Part shown: piece after piece, positions 19,606 through 32,100 of the stretch | How the letters are laid out: the number at the start of each line of letters is the position of its first letter | How positions within the stretch are numbered: position 1 is the stretch's first letter | Source: Lyophyllum atratum | Taxonomy: Eukaryota > Basidiomycota > Agaricomycetes > Agaricales > Lyophyllaceae | Assembly: GCA_014905825.1 (NCBI GenBank) | Contig: JACGCN010000001.1 | Location: forward strand, 1,612,001 to 1,676,000 | Direction of reading: 5' to 3' | Length of the DNA stretch: 64,000 nucleotides | Translations under genes and position numbers: made by a program | Notes under the pieces: generated by a model | Databases searched by the model: none | The model's input: the letters and a program-made list of their open reading frames with translations, nothing else | What the model was told of the DNA's origin: nothing

Positions 19606-20226
19606 GCCGCGGTAGTTGTTGGCGAGATGGTTTAAGAAGCTGCTCGTGTAGGATCCGATGTGATCGCGCGGAGAAACACACCAGTCGGAAGAAGATGAAG
19701 ACGTGGCGGACGAGGCCGGTGACTTTAGAGGCTTGCAGGTGAACCGGCCGGCGACTGGGGTGCAGACGAGAGCGGAGAGGATGGTGGGAGAGGAGGCAAG
19801 GACGAGGGGGTGCCGAAAGGCGGACGAGCTGGACTTGATTGGACAGGTGTATGCGGCGGGCTAGGTGTATGCGCTGGGGACACGTTCTGTGTACGCGTCC
19901 TGCTACATGTCTCGAGCGAGACAGGGATCGATGGAGCTCCACGAGCCAGGATGGAAGGCTAAAGAATGGGCTCGGCAAATGCAAGGTGGGCGGCTAAGGG
20001 CTGGCTAAGGCTGGCTATATGCGCACGTCAGGCGTGACGTGGTGGCGGCAAGGCTAGTAAACGCGTACAAGAGACGCGAAAACGTGTAAGAGCGTCTTGG
20101 CTATGCAGGTTATGCTGTTTCTGCAAGCAGAAGGCTAGTCAGCGAAAGAGAACGAACGGCGAGATTGCCGGAGTTCAGGGTCGCGATGATGTGGCAGAAT
20201 ATGCAAGGTTGGAGTTCAAAAAAAAG
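19606..20226 (-). other. Element B 5' leader
   Basis: 621 bases between the 5' LTR and the gag ATG with no convincing gene. Directly inside the LTR, minus strand, is a run of T followed by GAACTCC. No tRNA-type primer-binding site was recognised. Confidence 0.6.
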
Positions 20227-20429
20227 TGAGAGCCTGACCCGGGGAGGGGGCCAAGGCTACACTAAACAGATCATGCACCAGAACAGAACCTTGATATATT
20301 TCGTATACGAGAGACGAGTATCAGAGAAAGCCGTAGTGGTAGTTAGAGGTAAGGATGAGTAGAGTCCGCGTGTGGCCAGTTATGGCCACACATGCATAAA
20401 CAACCGGATATGGTAACCGCAGGATTACA
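20227..20429 (-). repeat. Element B 5' LTR (203 bp)
   Basis: Same sequence as 14413-14615 apart from about three substitutions. It carries the GTGGCCA/TGGCCAC hairpin and TG..CA ends. Confidence 0.9.
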
Positions 20430-21124
20430 AAATATTTGAGTAAGATGCGGTTTTCGTTGTATTGGGGATTCAACGTCTCCAGTAAGACCTTCTCTTTCTT
20501 ATGCCATGGCAACTTTCTTTCATCAATCTTTCACTTCTTGGGTTTCTCATCCTCGTCTCCTGAGCTGTTACTTCCACTGGACTCTGAGCTCGAATCGGAA
20601 GAATTGGAGTCCAATGACGGTTCTCTAGCACGTCTCTTTCCAAGTTTGACGGTACGCAAGAAGTCTTCGGTTCGCTTGTCTGTATCTGATGCTTCCCTAT
20701 CCGGGTTATTGGGTCTGACTGGCGATTTACCTCTAATCCCACCGTCTGGACTGTCTGATTGCTTGTTCGTAGCTCTGGCGATGACATTTCCTCTGGACAA
20801 AGCGGTCGCTCGCGAGGATTCGATGTTATCAGGTTTGGAGATACAGGATGTGATGGTTGACCGTCGTATAGGTTCGTTGGCTCCTGCATTGGTGATGATA
20901 TCCATGATTTCGAAGATGGCTGACCCTTTACTGATTTTAGATTCCCTAAAGGATCCAAAGACTTTCTCAATGGCCATGATGGCTTTGGTGTTAACGGTTG
21001 GAGGATTGGCGTTGACGGACGAGGCGTTGACAGACGTAGCTCCCTTGGTATTTTGGTCAACCGTTGAAGTAACGAAGGAGGTCGAATATTCGGATTGGGT
21101 AGTCGATCTGCCAATGTCTGACAT
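20430..21124 (-). pseudogene. DIRS ORF1, N-terminal part, with in-frame nonsense codon
   Basis: ATG at 21124. 197 codons rich in S, T, N, D and E lead to a poly-acidic/serine stretch and KPKK, then a TGA at 20531-20533. The same frame continues past it with KIDERKLPWHKKEKVLLET and ILLKYF to the edge of element B, and from there into QWDNIICGNAV at 14412. The stop is therefore a point nonsense mutation and not the natural end. Gag-like proteins of this type precede RT in fungal DIRS elements. Confidence 0.65.
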
Positions 21125-21830
21125 GAAGAGCTAAAATATTTGTTGAGGAACGATGAACAAAGTTCTAATAAACTTCGAAGAAATCAAGACTCTGCTCTGT
21201 AACAGGAATGAGTTGTGATAACAAGATTCCTGCGAATTCAAATTTACCTAGAAAAGGCTTGAGTTGTGATGGCAAGGTTCCCGGAGGAGAACCCATCTCA
21301 ACTATCCATCTTCTAGGGTTATCGAATTCTTAGTAATATGAGACTGCGCGTCAGTAAGCGCCATGGTCTCGTTATTCACGTAGTTGTGCACTTTGCACTT
21401 GTTTAATTTCTCTTGCTCAACGCAGAGTGACAAGGGACTGCACATTGACCTTGTGTAAACAGGTTTATTTAAACCCGAACTATGTTTACTAAGGTGCTAT
21501 CTACCTCTGCTACAGAATAGCTAAGGATGTTCGTAAAGATCGCCTCGGTAGACCTAATGATAAGTGTTCTAAGATATTAGTCGGAAATTCCCGTCTACGG
21601 TCATTTTCGAGCCGGATAACCGCCATGATAAGAACTGCGATTAGATAGCTGGGTCATGACCCAATCGGGCGATCATGACCGGTTGAGATGGTTGCGATCA
21701 ATCAACAGATTACACGTGTCTCTCGTTTAAGAGTTCTCACTTGCTTGCACGTCTGAAGGGGAGCCATCTGACTCTCCCAGGCATCTGTCTCTAACTGCCA
21801 ACATCTCCACTCCACTCAGCCTCGAAGAAA
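21125..21830. other. Non-coding stretch between DIRS ORF1 and Plavaka gene
   Basis: 706 bases without a supported gene. They should hold the 5' end of the DIRS element and the left part of the Plavaka element. I could not place either terminus. Two repeated segments (TTGTGATAACAAGATTCC near 21213 and TTGTGATGGCAAGGTTCC near 21264) and a GGGTCATGACCC palindrome near 21652 are the only structure seen. Confidence 0.5.
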
Positions 21831-24800
21831 ATGTCATCGAAAGAACCGTGTCCCCATTGCAGTGACTCATACTCATGCAAAACGATGTCAACACACATCA
21901 CAGCCTGTGTTGGAGGCCATGAATTGAGAAAGAAGCAAAAGTCTCAAGCCATTGGCGCTGCAAGGGACGCCCAGCAGGCAGAATCCGAACCTGGCGAGTA
22001 CTCTTTTGCAAAATCAATTCATGACCTCATAACCAATCAATGCAATTCAGAATATATCTTACCGAGGCTCGCGGCGACTTCAAATCGGTGCTACAACAAT
22101 CCAGGTACGCATACAGCACACATTATATTCTTTTACTTGATCGTCTTTTGAACCAGAGCCCGGGACTAGCTAGTCGATTCAGCCAATACCCGACACATCT
22201 GAATCATACATGCAACCATGACTGTTGCAATGCAGAAGACAGGAAGCCATCATTGGTTCGTGCGAGAGTGACCAGCTCATTTGTATCTTGCTGACGCAGT
22301 CCTTCAGCACCTGACGTCGATACCGCCGATGATAGGTATCGCCCCCCATGTTTGAAGGCTTCAACATGCAAGCCAGGTAAAGTGCACCTCAATTCTACAT
22401 TTAACTACTGACTGAGCGATTATGCAGTTTCAAAACCTCAAAATGCTATTCCCAGTGCAGTCGGAAGGCAATCGCAGGATAGTGGTGAGTTCTCACCCAC
22501 CATCTGAAAGTGAAAGCGCTTAAAACTCACATCATACACTATTTAATATCAGGCCGAGAGCCCCTTGCACCGACTCAACCGCGAGCTCTGCAGTGTGATG
22601 ACTTTCGCACGACTTACCACCCATCATCAGGTCGCAGCAGTTGCATCGAACCTTTCGAAACCTTTGGATCCAAGAAAGCAGCAAGCTCTGTACCCTTCCT
22701 CGATCCCAAGCCTTGGCTCCCGTTTCGTTCCCAGACCGAATTCAAGTTTGCTGAAATTATGTTGGACTCTGCCATGTCCAACAAACATGTTGATGCATTC
22801 ATCGACGTTATCTGTGTGCTGAGGGATGGTGACGAGAACTTCGTTGTGGAACGCCACAAGGACCTTGAGACACTTTGGTCATCAGCAACCGGGATGCATG
22901 GTCTTTCACAGGTGTGTCTGGTCCCACCATTTTTCAAGGCAACTTTTTCATACATCCTTTAAGTTCGAGCCTCACATCATAACGGTCAACTATAAAGGCG
23001 AACCCAGGTCTTTCACGTCTTGGCAGAGGCCATTCATGTCATGGATACTCACCTGTCTAGAAGACAAATACCTTGGGAGCGTGTATGAGTGGGATGCCAT
23101 CAAGATGGAGAAGTTCGATGGGAAGAAATGGGTGCAGTTTGTTACGCAGCCATTTACTAGAAAGCGCTTGTGGGATTTTCAGGTCCGTTCATCATCGCTG
23201 TTCAGTAGTGTTTATTTTTTTTAATGCTAACTGCTGGAATATAGTCAAAAATTCCGGCGGATGGCCATCCCATTGGGATTACACTATATGCTGACAAGAC
23301 CACTCTCTCATCGTTCGGTGGACAGCAAGGCTACCCCATCATGGCAAATCTCATTAATTTTCGTGAAGAGGTTCGCAATAGCCATGGGCTAGGCTCGACT
23401 CAAGTCGTTGGCTGGCTTCCTATCGTAGTCGCATATATCCATTTGTCTTTCTTTTGGCTGCCGATTACAAGGAGCAGTATGTCTTTTTGTAGTTTATTGA
23501 AACCGCCTGTTGTGACCACTTTGTAGAGCAATCATGACCTTGACATGTGGGGTCTAATCCAAATTTCCGTGCCCAATCTGTTTGGTACCAACAAAAGACC
23601 AGGAAAATCTCCTTTTGACATACCCGTTAAGAACAGGGGAGAGATCAAAGGCGTTAGTTGTGAAATGTATGAAAATGAAACCTAAGGTGGCGAAAGAGAA
23701 GTTGAAAGAAGAGAGTCTTTGACTCGTATATGTGAGTTGCATTTCATGAACCACCTGAAATAGAGTAAAGGCATTGCCTCAATGGTCAGGTTTAACACAC
23801 TTCAATAATGTTGTTTCGGTCTTGTTTTCTGATGGAAACAAATGGTGCGACATCCTGAAGGTTTGCACAACTTTTGAGCATTGCTTTGCTGTCCTTATTC
23901 CCCAGTGCACAGCTTACGATTTGCATCACACGCAATGTGCTGACTGAGGACCTCGCACCAATTGGATATGTGGTCTCACGCTGTGTAAGGGCATATGTCA
24001 ATGCAGTCATGTGGGAAAACCTCCCAGTGCACACTACAGAAACTATTGCATCTGGGCGGAAGGCGGTTGAACATCTTGGAGCTTGTATGATGGTACGATA
24101 AGACTGAACTAAAATGTTGTGTTTCATTAATGATATATTTGGCACAGGAACTTGATGAGGTCATGCGCGAAGATGGTACATTTGCCAAGAGCTTTGACTT
24201 TCCAAAACTTCATGCACACAGGCATGTTTTCGACCTCATATTAGCAATGGGCGCGCTCTGTCATTCCACTACTCGACTTTTTGAAGGACATCATATCGCT
24301 CTCAAGAAGTGGTATCAGAACAAAATCAATTTCAAAGATACAGAAGAACAGGTATTCTTTTAATGACTCTAAATTGTGGCTGGTTCATTGATGCAGGGCC
24401 AGATTCTAAGATATGAATTCTTCCGGCTTGTGGCCTACACCGTCAGTAACTACGTTCAACGGAATTGTATTGATGGTGGGCTTGAGTCTTGTGGACTGGA
24501 CCCAGTCGACAAGAAGAATTCCCAGACAGCCCAACAATTTAACAACATTTATCTTGGCGTACCACAGAAGCACACCTCATTCTTCAAATTGGAGGAAGAC
24601 AATCACAAAGATCCAGCTTTTCACGGCTTCCGTCATCGTGTCGAGGAATCGCTCAACAATATTCTCACTCGAGACGACAGCCCAGTTCAGTTGAGTGGCA
24701 AATTATCAATATCCCCGAATGCCTACGTGAGTGAGCCTTGCCATGGAACCATGAACTTCTGTCTTAACTTGTTGCAGTTGACAGAGTATTGATTCATAAA

Positions 24801-25242
24801 GGCAGATTTCGAATCTCAAGAGGATTGGCAAGCCTACACAGATTATCTTTGATGCAGCCCAAGCTTCCATCATGCTCCAAGATATGATTGCGTTCTCATC
24901 CACAGCAAACCCAACAACTACTTTGCTCGCTTGATATTTGTCTTCACTTATAACGTCCCCTCTCCTCATGATGACACACGGTCACATGTCCCAATTTCTA
25001 TGGCCCTTGTGCAACCATTTGCCACCATGAAGGACATCAAGAAAAAGGACATTGAACTACAACTACTTCGTTTGAAAGAAGATTCACGAAAGGCTTCCAT
25101 TGTTATTTCTGTGCAGTCAATAATTTGTGGGGCGTACATTGTACACGACAATGAAACCAATAGAGGAGAGATGGTGATCGATACCGTTGATGGTGATATG
25201 TTCCTTCGCATGCAGGATATGTTCCCTCCTTCAGATGAATAG
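21831..25242 (+). pseudogene. Plavaka-type (CACTA superfamily) transposase, decayed, multi-exon
   Basis: Starts at ATG 21831 with a C2H2-like segment, CPHCSDSYSCKTMSTHITAC. Later exons carry signatures I recognise from Plavaka transposases: PWLPFRSQTEFKFAEIMLD (22.7 kb), VYEWDAIKMEKFDG (23.08 kb), GITLYADKTTLSSFGGQQGY (23.3 kb), KFPCPICLVPTKDQE (23.57 kb), VHTTETIASGRKAVEH (24.05 kb), HRHVFDLILAMGAL (24.2 kb) and the C-terminal ALVQPF...VQSIICGAY...VIDTVDGDMFLR (25.0-25.2 kb). GT-AG introns of 50-60 bp separate several of these. An in-frame TAA at 23555-23557 falls just before the CPIC motif, and the C-terminal part before 24931 needs frame changes, so the gene is inactive. It would have encoded the DDE enzyme of a cut-and-paste element. 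Confidence 0.8.
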
Positions 25243-25330
25243 AATAATAATAGAATAGAGAATAGAGAATTGTATTTAAAAGAAAAAAGGATCGATACAG
25301 ATATAAGTACACTATGAGTACATGGTGCAG

Positions 25331-25516
25331 TGTAGCGTGGCTACGGGGGGTCTTGCAGTTCACGCTACGTAAGCTTGACCAGTCTTGGTATTTGCTACGT
25401 ATGCGTGAGGTTACAAGTGTCTGGTTTGTACATGTTTACTACAGGCCTGTTATAGACGACACCGAAGGTGTCGCCAAACAAACCAAACAACGCCCAGTAA
25501 GGGCGGGGCCCTTACA
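25331..25516 (-). repeat. A2 3' LTR (186 bp)
   Basis: TG..CA ends, identical to 37431-37616. Compared with A1, GTAGCGGGGCTAC has become GTAGCGTGGCTAC and the GACACC loop is GAA instead of GAG. Both are loop changes. Confidence 0.95.
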
Positions 25517-25914
25517 TACCCCCCTTTAAGATTGCGTGCAGCAATCTTCCAGAGAGGATATAGATATACGTGTATTAGTCTGTAGGACAGACTTATACAA
25601 TAAATAGTTGATGATATATGGGGCCTAGGACCCGTCGTCCTAGGCATGGTTCTGAAAGTGTACCGACTGCGTATAGTCGGTAACTTTGTAAAGTAAAGTA
25701 TACGATCAGTATGGCATATTGATCGTAGCATGAAGTGAGGACCCGTCGTCCTTATGTACTGACAAGAAACCCAAGGATAGTTCGAGTAATCCTTGGGCAT
25801 GAGTCGATAATGTCCAAAAAAGCCCATCGATTCGAGTATCGATAGGCGCAGCGCCATGACTGGGTCAGTGAGGACCGCAATGACGGTTAAACCGTCGGTC
25901 GCCTACCCGTACTT
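25517..25914 (-). promoter_or_regulatory. A2 3' UTR with hairpins
   Basis: Homologous to 2444-2844. Most hairpins survive, often with changed loops. The 13-bp stem is at 25701-25713/25715-25727 with a G-T pair replacing C-G. The 10-bp stem near 25.83 kb has lost one pair. Confidence 0.75.
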
Positions 25915-28900
25915 TCACTCCTTCATCGCGGTATCCTCAAGCATGTCATCGGTCGGATTTGGTATGACCTCCATGCTTGTTGATCCTTGCGTCGACTCCT
26001 GGTTGGGCGGAAGTGTTCCGTCCGTATCAGGGCTGGTTGTGGTAACCGCAGACGCGAGGGGCTCATTACGGTCCGTCGCGGGATCCACAATGGTTTCAAG
26101 GACTGAAGTAGTCCCTGCGACTGTGGTCGAAGTCGCTGGAGGGAGGGCAGGGTTGTCGACGGGTGTCATTGCAACATCGTTAACGGATGACGTTGACCCA
26201 ATCATGTTGCGTTGTGCCGCGGTGTAATCTTCACGCCGCGGCAGTAGGGTAAATAGGGGGTCAGCCCCAACACGTACCCATTGACGACTTGAAAAGCATT
26301 CAATAGATTGTGTATCAAATTCATGCCGCATTAGCGCTTGGATGCGCGTAATGTCGGCTTGGGTTGGATGGCGCCATCCAGACCATTCGGGTATGGTCTG
26401 GGGCACCCCGAGACGATGGAGACGCTCGATACGTTGGTCATCAATCGTTCGGAAGAATTCTAGTAAGGGAGGACCACCCTGTGCGTTGTAAGGGTAGTGG
26501 TGCTCCCACCAACGGTTGGCGTAAGCATATGAATGGTTTACCCATGCGATGGGTATTCCAACATTAATCATGTGCTCTAGCACATGTAAGTCGGTAAGGC
26601 GTTCGACACCGTCTGGTCGAACGAACCGATTCACGGTCACTGTTTCTCCTGGGAGGGCCGTGATTGTCCTATGAGGACGATCCGGATGTGCGTCGTAGTA
26701 TGACGCTACGGCCTCAGCATACAATCCAGGTCGGGCTAGTATGCCCAGGAAGATTCGTGTGAACCATTGTACATCTGCCGTCGCGGATGGCAGTAGTACA
26801 GACAGTAATCGAAACCCAAAAATCGATGGGTAGTAAACGCGCATCGCATAATCGATTGCGATGCCGGAGAAAGAATTAACTGAGCCAGGTCGCCCATGGT
26901 GGGCGACCTGCTGAGCCCAACGTTCAATATTGAACGCCTCGTCGCACGTCGGAGGCGGCAATCCGGCACCATGGCCAGACTTGCGCGATTTGGTCTTGAG
27001 AACGCCAGCTGGGCGTTCAACAGGAGGGAACGAGTTCAACCTCGCGTCCTTGGGGAATGGATTGTCAAGGCGCGGGATATCAGGATTTTCCCATGCCGCA
27101 TTCAACGTAGCATCGTGCCAACTCGAGTGTAGGCACAATGCTAGGCGGAGGAATTCCTTCAGCAGTTTATACGCCTGAAGGCGATCTTCTCGGGGGAAGT
27201 TCTTCTTCGGGAACTGCACGAGGTTGACCAATTGATTCAATTGGCGGGGATTCATGTGGAATCCTCGTGGTAACAAGCTGTAGAGTCGTCCTTGGGGGAC
27301 GTACTCCCGATTGTTCGCTAGTTCAAATCGTGACGCGGCCGCAGCTTCGTGCGCCGCGTACACACGATTGCTGTAGGGAGAATGATAGATATTATAATCT
27401 AACATGCCGAGGAATGAATTATCCCTCTCCCATCGGTTCTCGCGGAACACAACCCCGACGTTGTCAGGGATGCGTCCCGGTCGTTCAAGCTGAGCTAAGC
27501 GGCGACGCTCTGCCGCTTTCTCTTAGCGTTTGCGATCCCGGTCTTCTCGTTGACAAGGGGTCAACTTGTCCTCGTCATCGGAACCGCCTGAGGACTCGCC
27601 ATAATCGGTGTCCCCAGTTGGTTTGTACTGATGCCGGGGTGGCGATGGCGGTTGCGGTGTAGGAGCCGGTGGCCGTACCGCGACCGCAGGGATACGAATC
27701 GTTATGGTCTCTTGGACACCTCTACGATTCGGGACCTGTACCCTTGGCTCAGGTGGAGGAGGAACATCGGATAGTTTTGTCTGGGGCGTCGCAGATGCCC
27801 CAGACGTACTCTGGACGTCCGCTGATTCCGATGCAGACGGTTGCCTATCCATCGCTAGTGGAGATGGCTGCCGTCCGCGCCTTGTAGGCTCCGGGCCTAC
27901 AGGCCGATCAGGCCATCCTGGACCATCTCGACGCGCGTCTCGTGGACGCCGTCGCTCTTCGTACGGAAGCTCTGGATAACCGCGACGCTCGTATGGTCGT
28001 CGGTCATCGAAGTGTGATCTCCTCGCTTGGTCGAGGCTCTCAACTTCTTGACGTTTCGGTGGGCGATATGCAGATTCTCCTCCGCGATCCGGAGAAGACA
28101 TCGCCAATCTTTTCCTACTAGGGCCTGCCTGCTCGTGTGAGGCGCGCCCATAGTCTAGGGACTCCTGCCGAGCGAGTCTTCGCTCGAGCTCGGTCACGCG
28201 TTCGCGTGCTTCCAATAGGTCGTTGAGGAGCATCCCAACGACGACCTGCGCCGTTCCGTCATCGTTTCGCAGGAACTGCACCATATCGGATGCAAATCCG
28301 GCGCGCTCAAGTCGTCGGAATACCCGTTCGAGAGCGGCGTCTCGAATGAGTGTTTCCCTGTTGGATGTTCTGGAGGAGGACGACACCGTGCGGTCGTCCT
28401 CACGTCCTTTTCTTTGAGGGGGAGGAATATCCCCTCGAGGCACCGGTGCTGGTGGTATCGGGGCCATGGGACGCTCCGGTAGCGATCCCTGGCGTCCCTG
28501 ATCCGGGGGTGTCGTCCATTCGGTCGGTCGGCTGCGCTGGCCATGTTCCTTGAGTTGATTGCAGGGCCGGCTGCGCGTGCCAGTCCTGCCCAGGTTGCTG
28601 GTAAGGCACCGGATTCCCTGAAAATCCGGTGGTCTGAGGTTGGACATAGGGCGGCTGCCCCATGAGCTGTTGCTGTTGCTGTTGTTGTTGTTGCTGTTGT
28701 TGCTGCGGGTGAGGTTGAAAGTACATTGGTTGGGGAAGATAGGTCATTTGCGGGTGACCATATCCGCCCATCGGTTGTTGCATGTACGGCTGGTTCATGA
28801 AACCAGCCGTCGGCATCTGCATTGGGTTCGGATTTTGATATTGCCCGTATGGGGCGTACGCGTTGGCGGGTTGGACAGGTGGCTGTTGCGCCGTGTTTTC

Positions 28901-29032
28901 TGGGAAAACACGACCCTGAGCCCCTTCTCCCCCCATAAGGCTCGTTCCCGAGCCTGATGCTGCACCAGGGCCACCGTGTGGACCCCAGGCGTTCGGGTTT
29001 TGCTCTTGCTGGTTGGCTCCGTCTTGTTCCAT
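25915..29032 (-). pseudogene. A2 third ORF, broken by a +1 frameshift and a nonsense codon
   Basis: The ATG at 29032 opens a frame that follows the A1 protein to about residue 190, with a shorter glutamine run. It then shifts by one extra G in a G-run near 28504-28508. The original frame continues to a TAA at 27523-27525, where A1 has GAA (Glu). Beyond it the frame is open again through the folded C-terminal region to the stop at 25915. Two separate lesions show this copy no longer makes the full protein. The rest is closely similar to A1. Confidence 0.88.
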
Positions 29033-29177
29033 TGGATCGAGGTGGATCGGATGGGTGTGCTACGTGTCGACTGTGGGTGTCGAGCGAAAGAGGACTTAGC
29101 CGAATTATGGTTTGCGGCGCCATCAACTGATCTCAGCAATTGATGTGTCACGTGACACGCACATGACCGCGACGCGT

Positions 29178-32100
29178 TCATTTGCGTTTCGCGAGTCCCC
29201 TTGGCGTCTTGACACCTTGCAGTTCAAGGTACCGGCCTAAGGCCTCAAGGTTCTTGCACCCGTCATGAGGTTCCCAGGTGGTGTCTCCCAGACTCCACCT
29301 GACTTCGTATTCCAATTTCTTATCTTCGGTCCATCGGTGACCCAAGATTTCATCAACGAACCATTCTTGGTCGTTGGGAGCACCAAAGTCATAGGGCTCC
29401 GGTTGAGCCCTATTGGGAAATAGCGCATCATTACTAGCATTATAAGGCCGTAGTAATGACACATGGAACGTAGGATGTATCCGCCGCGCCTGTAAGGCTG
29501 TCGGCAATTCCAATGTATATGTAGATTTTGCCGGAATAGCATTCAATACTTTATACGGCCCAACGTATTTGGGACATAACTTCCTTGCGCGTCCTTTTGG
29601 CAAATTGAGGTTCTTGGTTGATAGGTAAACCAAGTCCCCTTTCTTAATTTGCGGTTCTGCAGCTCGCTTCGTATTTGCATACGCTGTCTGAAAGACGCGA
29701 GCTTCAATAATATTATCATGTGCCTCTGCTAAATTCCTCAGAGCTTGTTCGGCATAAGCTTTGATTCCTTTAGGTAGCACTTCATCGGAGCGAATCTCCT
29801 TTATCATTGACGGCATATATCCACCGTTAAGTTCAAACGGTGCAAACTTCGTCGTGGCCGATATGCTAGCGTTGATCGCAAATTCGCTCATCGGAACACG
29901 GTCAACCCAGTCTTTCTGATCGTGTCGTACCACGGCTCGAAAGATCTGGGCCACATTCCTATTAGCACGTTCGGTCTGACCATCCATCTGAGGATGGAAG
30001 GACGTAGACATGAGTAGCTTTGTACCCATCATCTTGTGGAGTTCGCGCCACCATCGAGAGGTGAACTTCGAATCACGATCACTAACGATTGAGCTCGGTA
30101 GACCATGCAATCTTACTATTTCACGAAGGTAAATCCATGAAAGTTCAGCCGCGGTGTTCTTCGTGGTTACAGGTAACAGATGCACCATGCTGGTCATCCG
30201 ACAAATTATAACCCATAGATAGTTAAAGCCTTTAGACTCCGGGAATGGTCCAACGAAGTCCATTCCTATGGAGTCCCAAGGTTTTGTTGGTACGGGCAGC
30301 GAGTGGAGCTGTCCCGAGGGTTTCTGGTTTGATGTCTTCGTAACATGACATGATTGGCATGTGCGACAGAACTCCCGCACGTCTCTAGACATGCTTGGCC
30401 ACCAATACCATCGACGAACGTACTCGGACGTACGTTGGTCTCCGAAATGCCCAAGCGTCTGATGCGCTTGTTCAATGATGGACGTAGTTAGTTCTGGTAT
30501 ACGTGGTACACACAGAACGGATTCGCCCGCGAGATTCTTAGTCCGTATAAGGTTGTTCTTCATATTGAAGTGCTTATATGGTTCAGGCTTTTCTTTAATA
30601 TAGTTGAAGAGTTTATCTTCATCATACCCTGTCGCAATACGATTACGAAAGGCTTTGTCGACTAAATCTGGTGGAGAGGCCGCGGTAGCCTTGCCCATAA
30701 GTGCTTCTCCCAGAGTCATAGTCTCGCTTGCGTCCATGTTGACTGAACCCTCGTGTATCGACGGTTCATGATGTCGTTGGGACGCTCCAGGAGTAGCTTC
30801 ATTCATAATCTGCGCTTCTAAGTCGCGATCTTCTTGCTGCTCTTGGAAGCGTTTACTACGCCGGAGTTGGGCTTCGTGCATAGAACGCATTTCAACTACT
30901 TTGTCCACGACTTCTTTATATCGTGGAGGTGGTAGATCTTCTCCAGTAGGGTCGATTCGGGCATCGACATTCACATAGTCATGTATATCATGTACATCAT
31001 TGGCTGTATTGCTTTCGAAATAGCGAGACAAGCAATCGGCCACTTTATTCAAGTCGCCTTTGACGTAGGTAATGTCGAAGTCGAATCTAGCCATGTAGTC
31101 AATCCATCTCCATTGACATGGAGTAAGGTTTCCTTGAGTTCGAAAGAACTCCAGAGCTTTATGGTCGGTAATGATGTGGATCTTATATCCCACAAGTTTG
31201 TCCTCCCATTTCATTAGAGATTCCAGTATCGCCAGAGTTTCGCGTTCGTGTACCGCGTAATTCTGCTGAGCGCTGGTGAATTTCTTGGACATAAATCCAG
31301 CGGGTCGGCATTCGAGCCACGTCGGCCCTTGTCCGTACATGGCGCCGACACCTGATTTGGATGCATCGCATATCACCCAAATCGGTATGTCGTTCTTCGG
31401 CTTGATGGGTTGAATGATCGGTGTTTTACAGCAGATGCGCTTGATCATTTCAAAACATCGCTGATGAATAGGTCTCCAATAGAATGAAGACCCGTTCTGC
31501 GTGATGGACATAAGGGGTCCGGTGTAGGCGGAAATATCTGGCAGAAAACTGCTCAAATAATTCACGAGTCCTACAAACCTCTGAATATCGTTGTAATTCC
31601 GAGGTGTTCTCCAGTCCCGGATGCGCGCTAGCTTGTCAGCATCGGGATGGATACCTTGGTCATCGATAATATGACCAAGGCAATCAACTCGGTCTGAATA
31701 TAATTCGCATTTCTTCCACTTTAGATACAACGAGTATTCTCTGAGCCGTTCGAAGATGACTCGGAGATGTTGCTCGTGTTCCTCGATAGTTTCCGAAAAA
31801 ATGAATATGTCGTCAAGGTAGACGTGCATAAATTTTCCAATAACATCTCGAAAGATGGATGTCATCAATCTTTGAAACGTCGCAGGAGCATTGCAGTCTC
31901 CTATTTGCATGATATTGCTGACGTATGTTCCGACGATCGTTGCGAACGCCGTTTTCCATACGTCTTTGAGCAGTACACGAACTTGCTCATAGGCATCCGT
32001 CAAGTCGATTTTTGAGCGGATTTTTCCTCGGGCGACATCTTCACGGATGACCTCTTGATCGGGTAGAGGTGTAACATCCTTTATGGTATTGTCGTTACGT

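Larger units (their letters stand above)
14413..20429 (-). mobile_element. Ty3/gypsy chromovirus B, 6,017 bp
   Basis: LTRs of 203 bp at 14413-14615 and 20227-20429 differ by about three substitutions. A polypurine tract (minus strand, G-rich, from the run of C at 14616-14624) abuts the 3' LTR. Flanks AAAC (14409-14412) and AAAT (20430-20433) fit a 4-bp target duplication with one mismatch. Joining the flanks with one copy restores the DIRS ORF1 frame. Gag and pol are full length but in different frames. Older than A1, judging by LTR divergence. Confidence 0.9.
1..21124 (-). mobile_element. DIRS-like tyrosine-recombinase retroelement, degenerate, host of nested insertions
   Basis: Read on the minus strand, the outer element runs ORF1 (21124-20430, then 14412-13788), RT (2256-1084), RNase H (1126-428) and tyrosine recombinase (431-1, open at the window edge). 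This is the DIRS order of gag-like, RT, RNase H and recombinase. Two Ty3/gypsy elements interrupt it: A1 between RT and the ORF1 end, and B inside ORF1. Removing them with their target duplications restores continuity of sequence at both joins. ORF1 carries a nonsense codon and frameshifts, and RT and RNase H are in different frames, so the copy is dead as it stands. The left terminus lies outside the window. The right terminus is not resolved; it may lie in 21125-21830. Confidence 0.75.

Noticed and set aside
19598..19984. 128-codon frame upstream of element B gag
   Set aside because: Overlaps the gag ATG in another frame, is rich in H/R/S/P from GC-rich antisense composition, and has no counterpart that I know in related elements.
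22179..22392. Minus-strand frames inside the Plavaka gene
   Set aside because: Shadows of the plus-strand exons, with no homology of their own.
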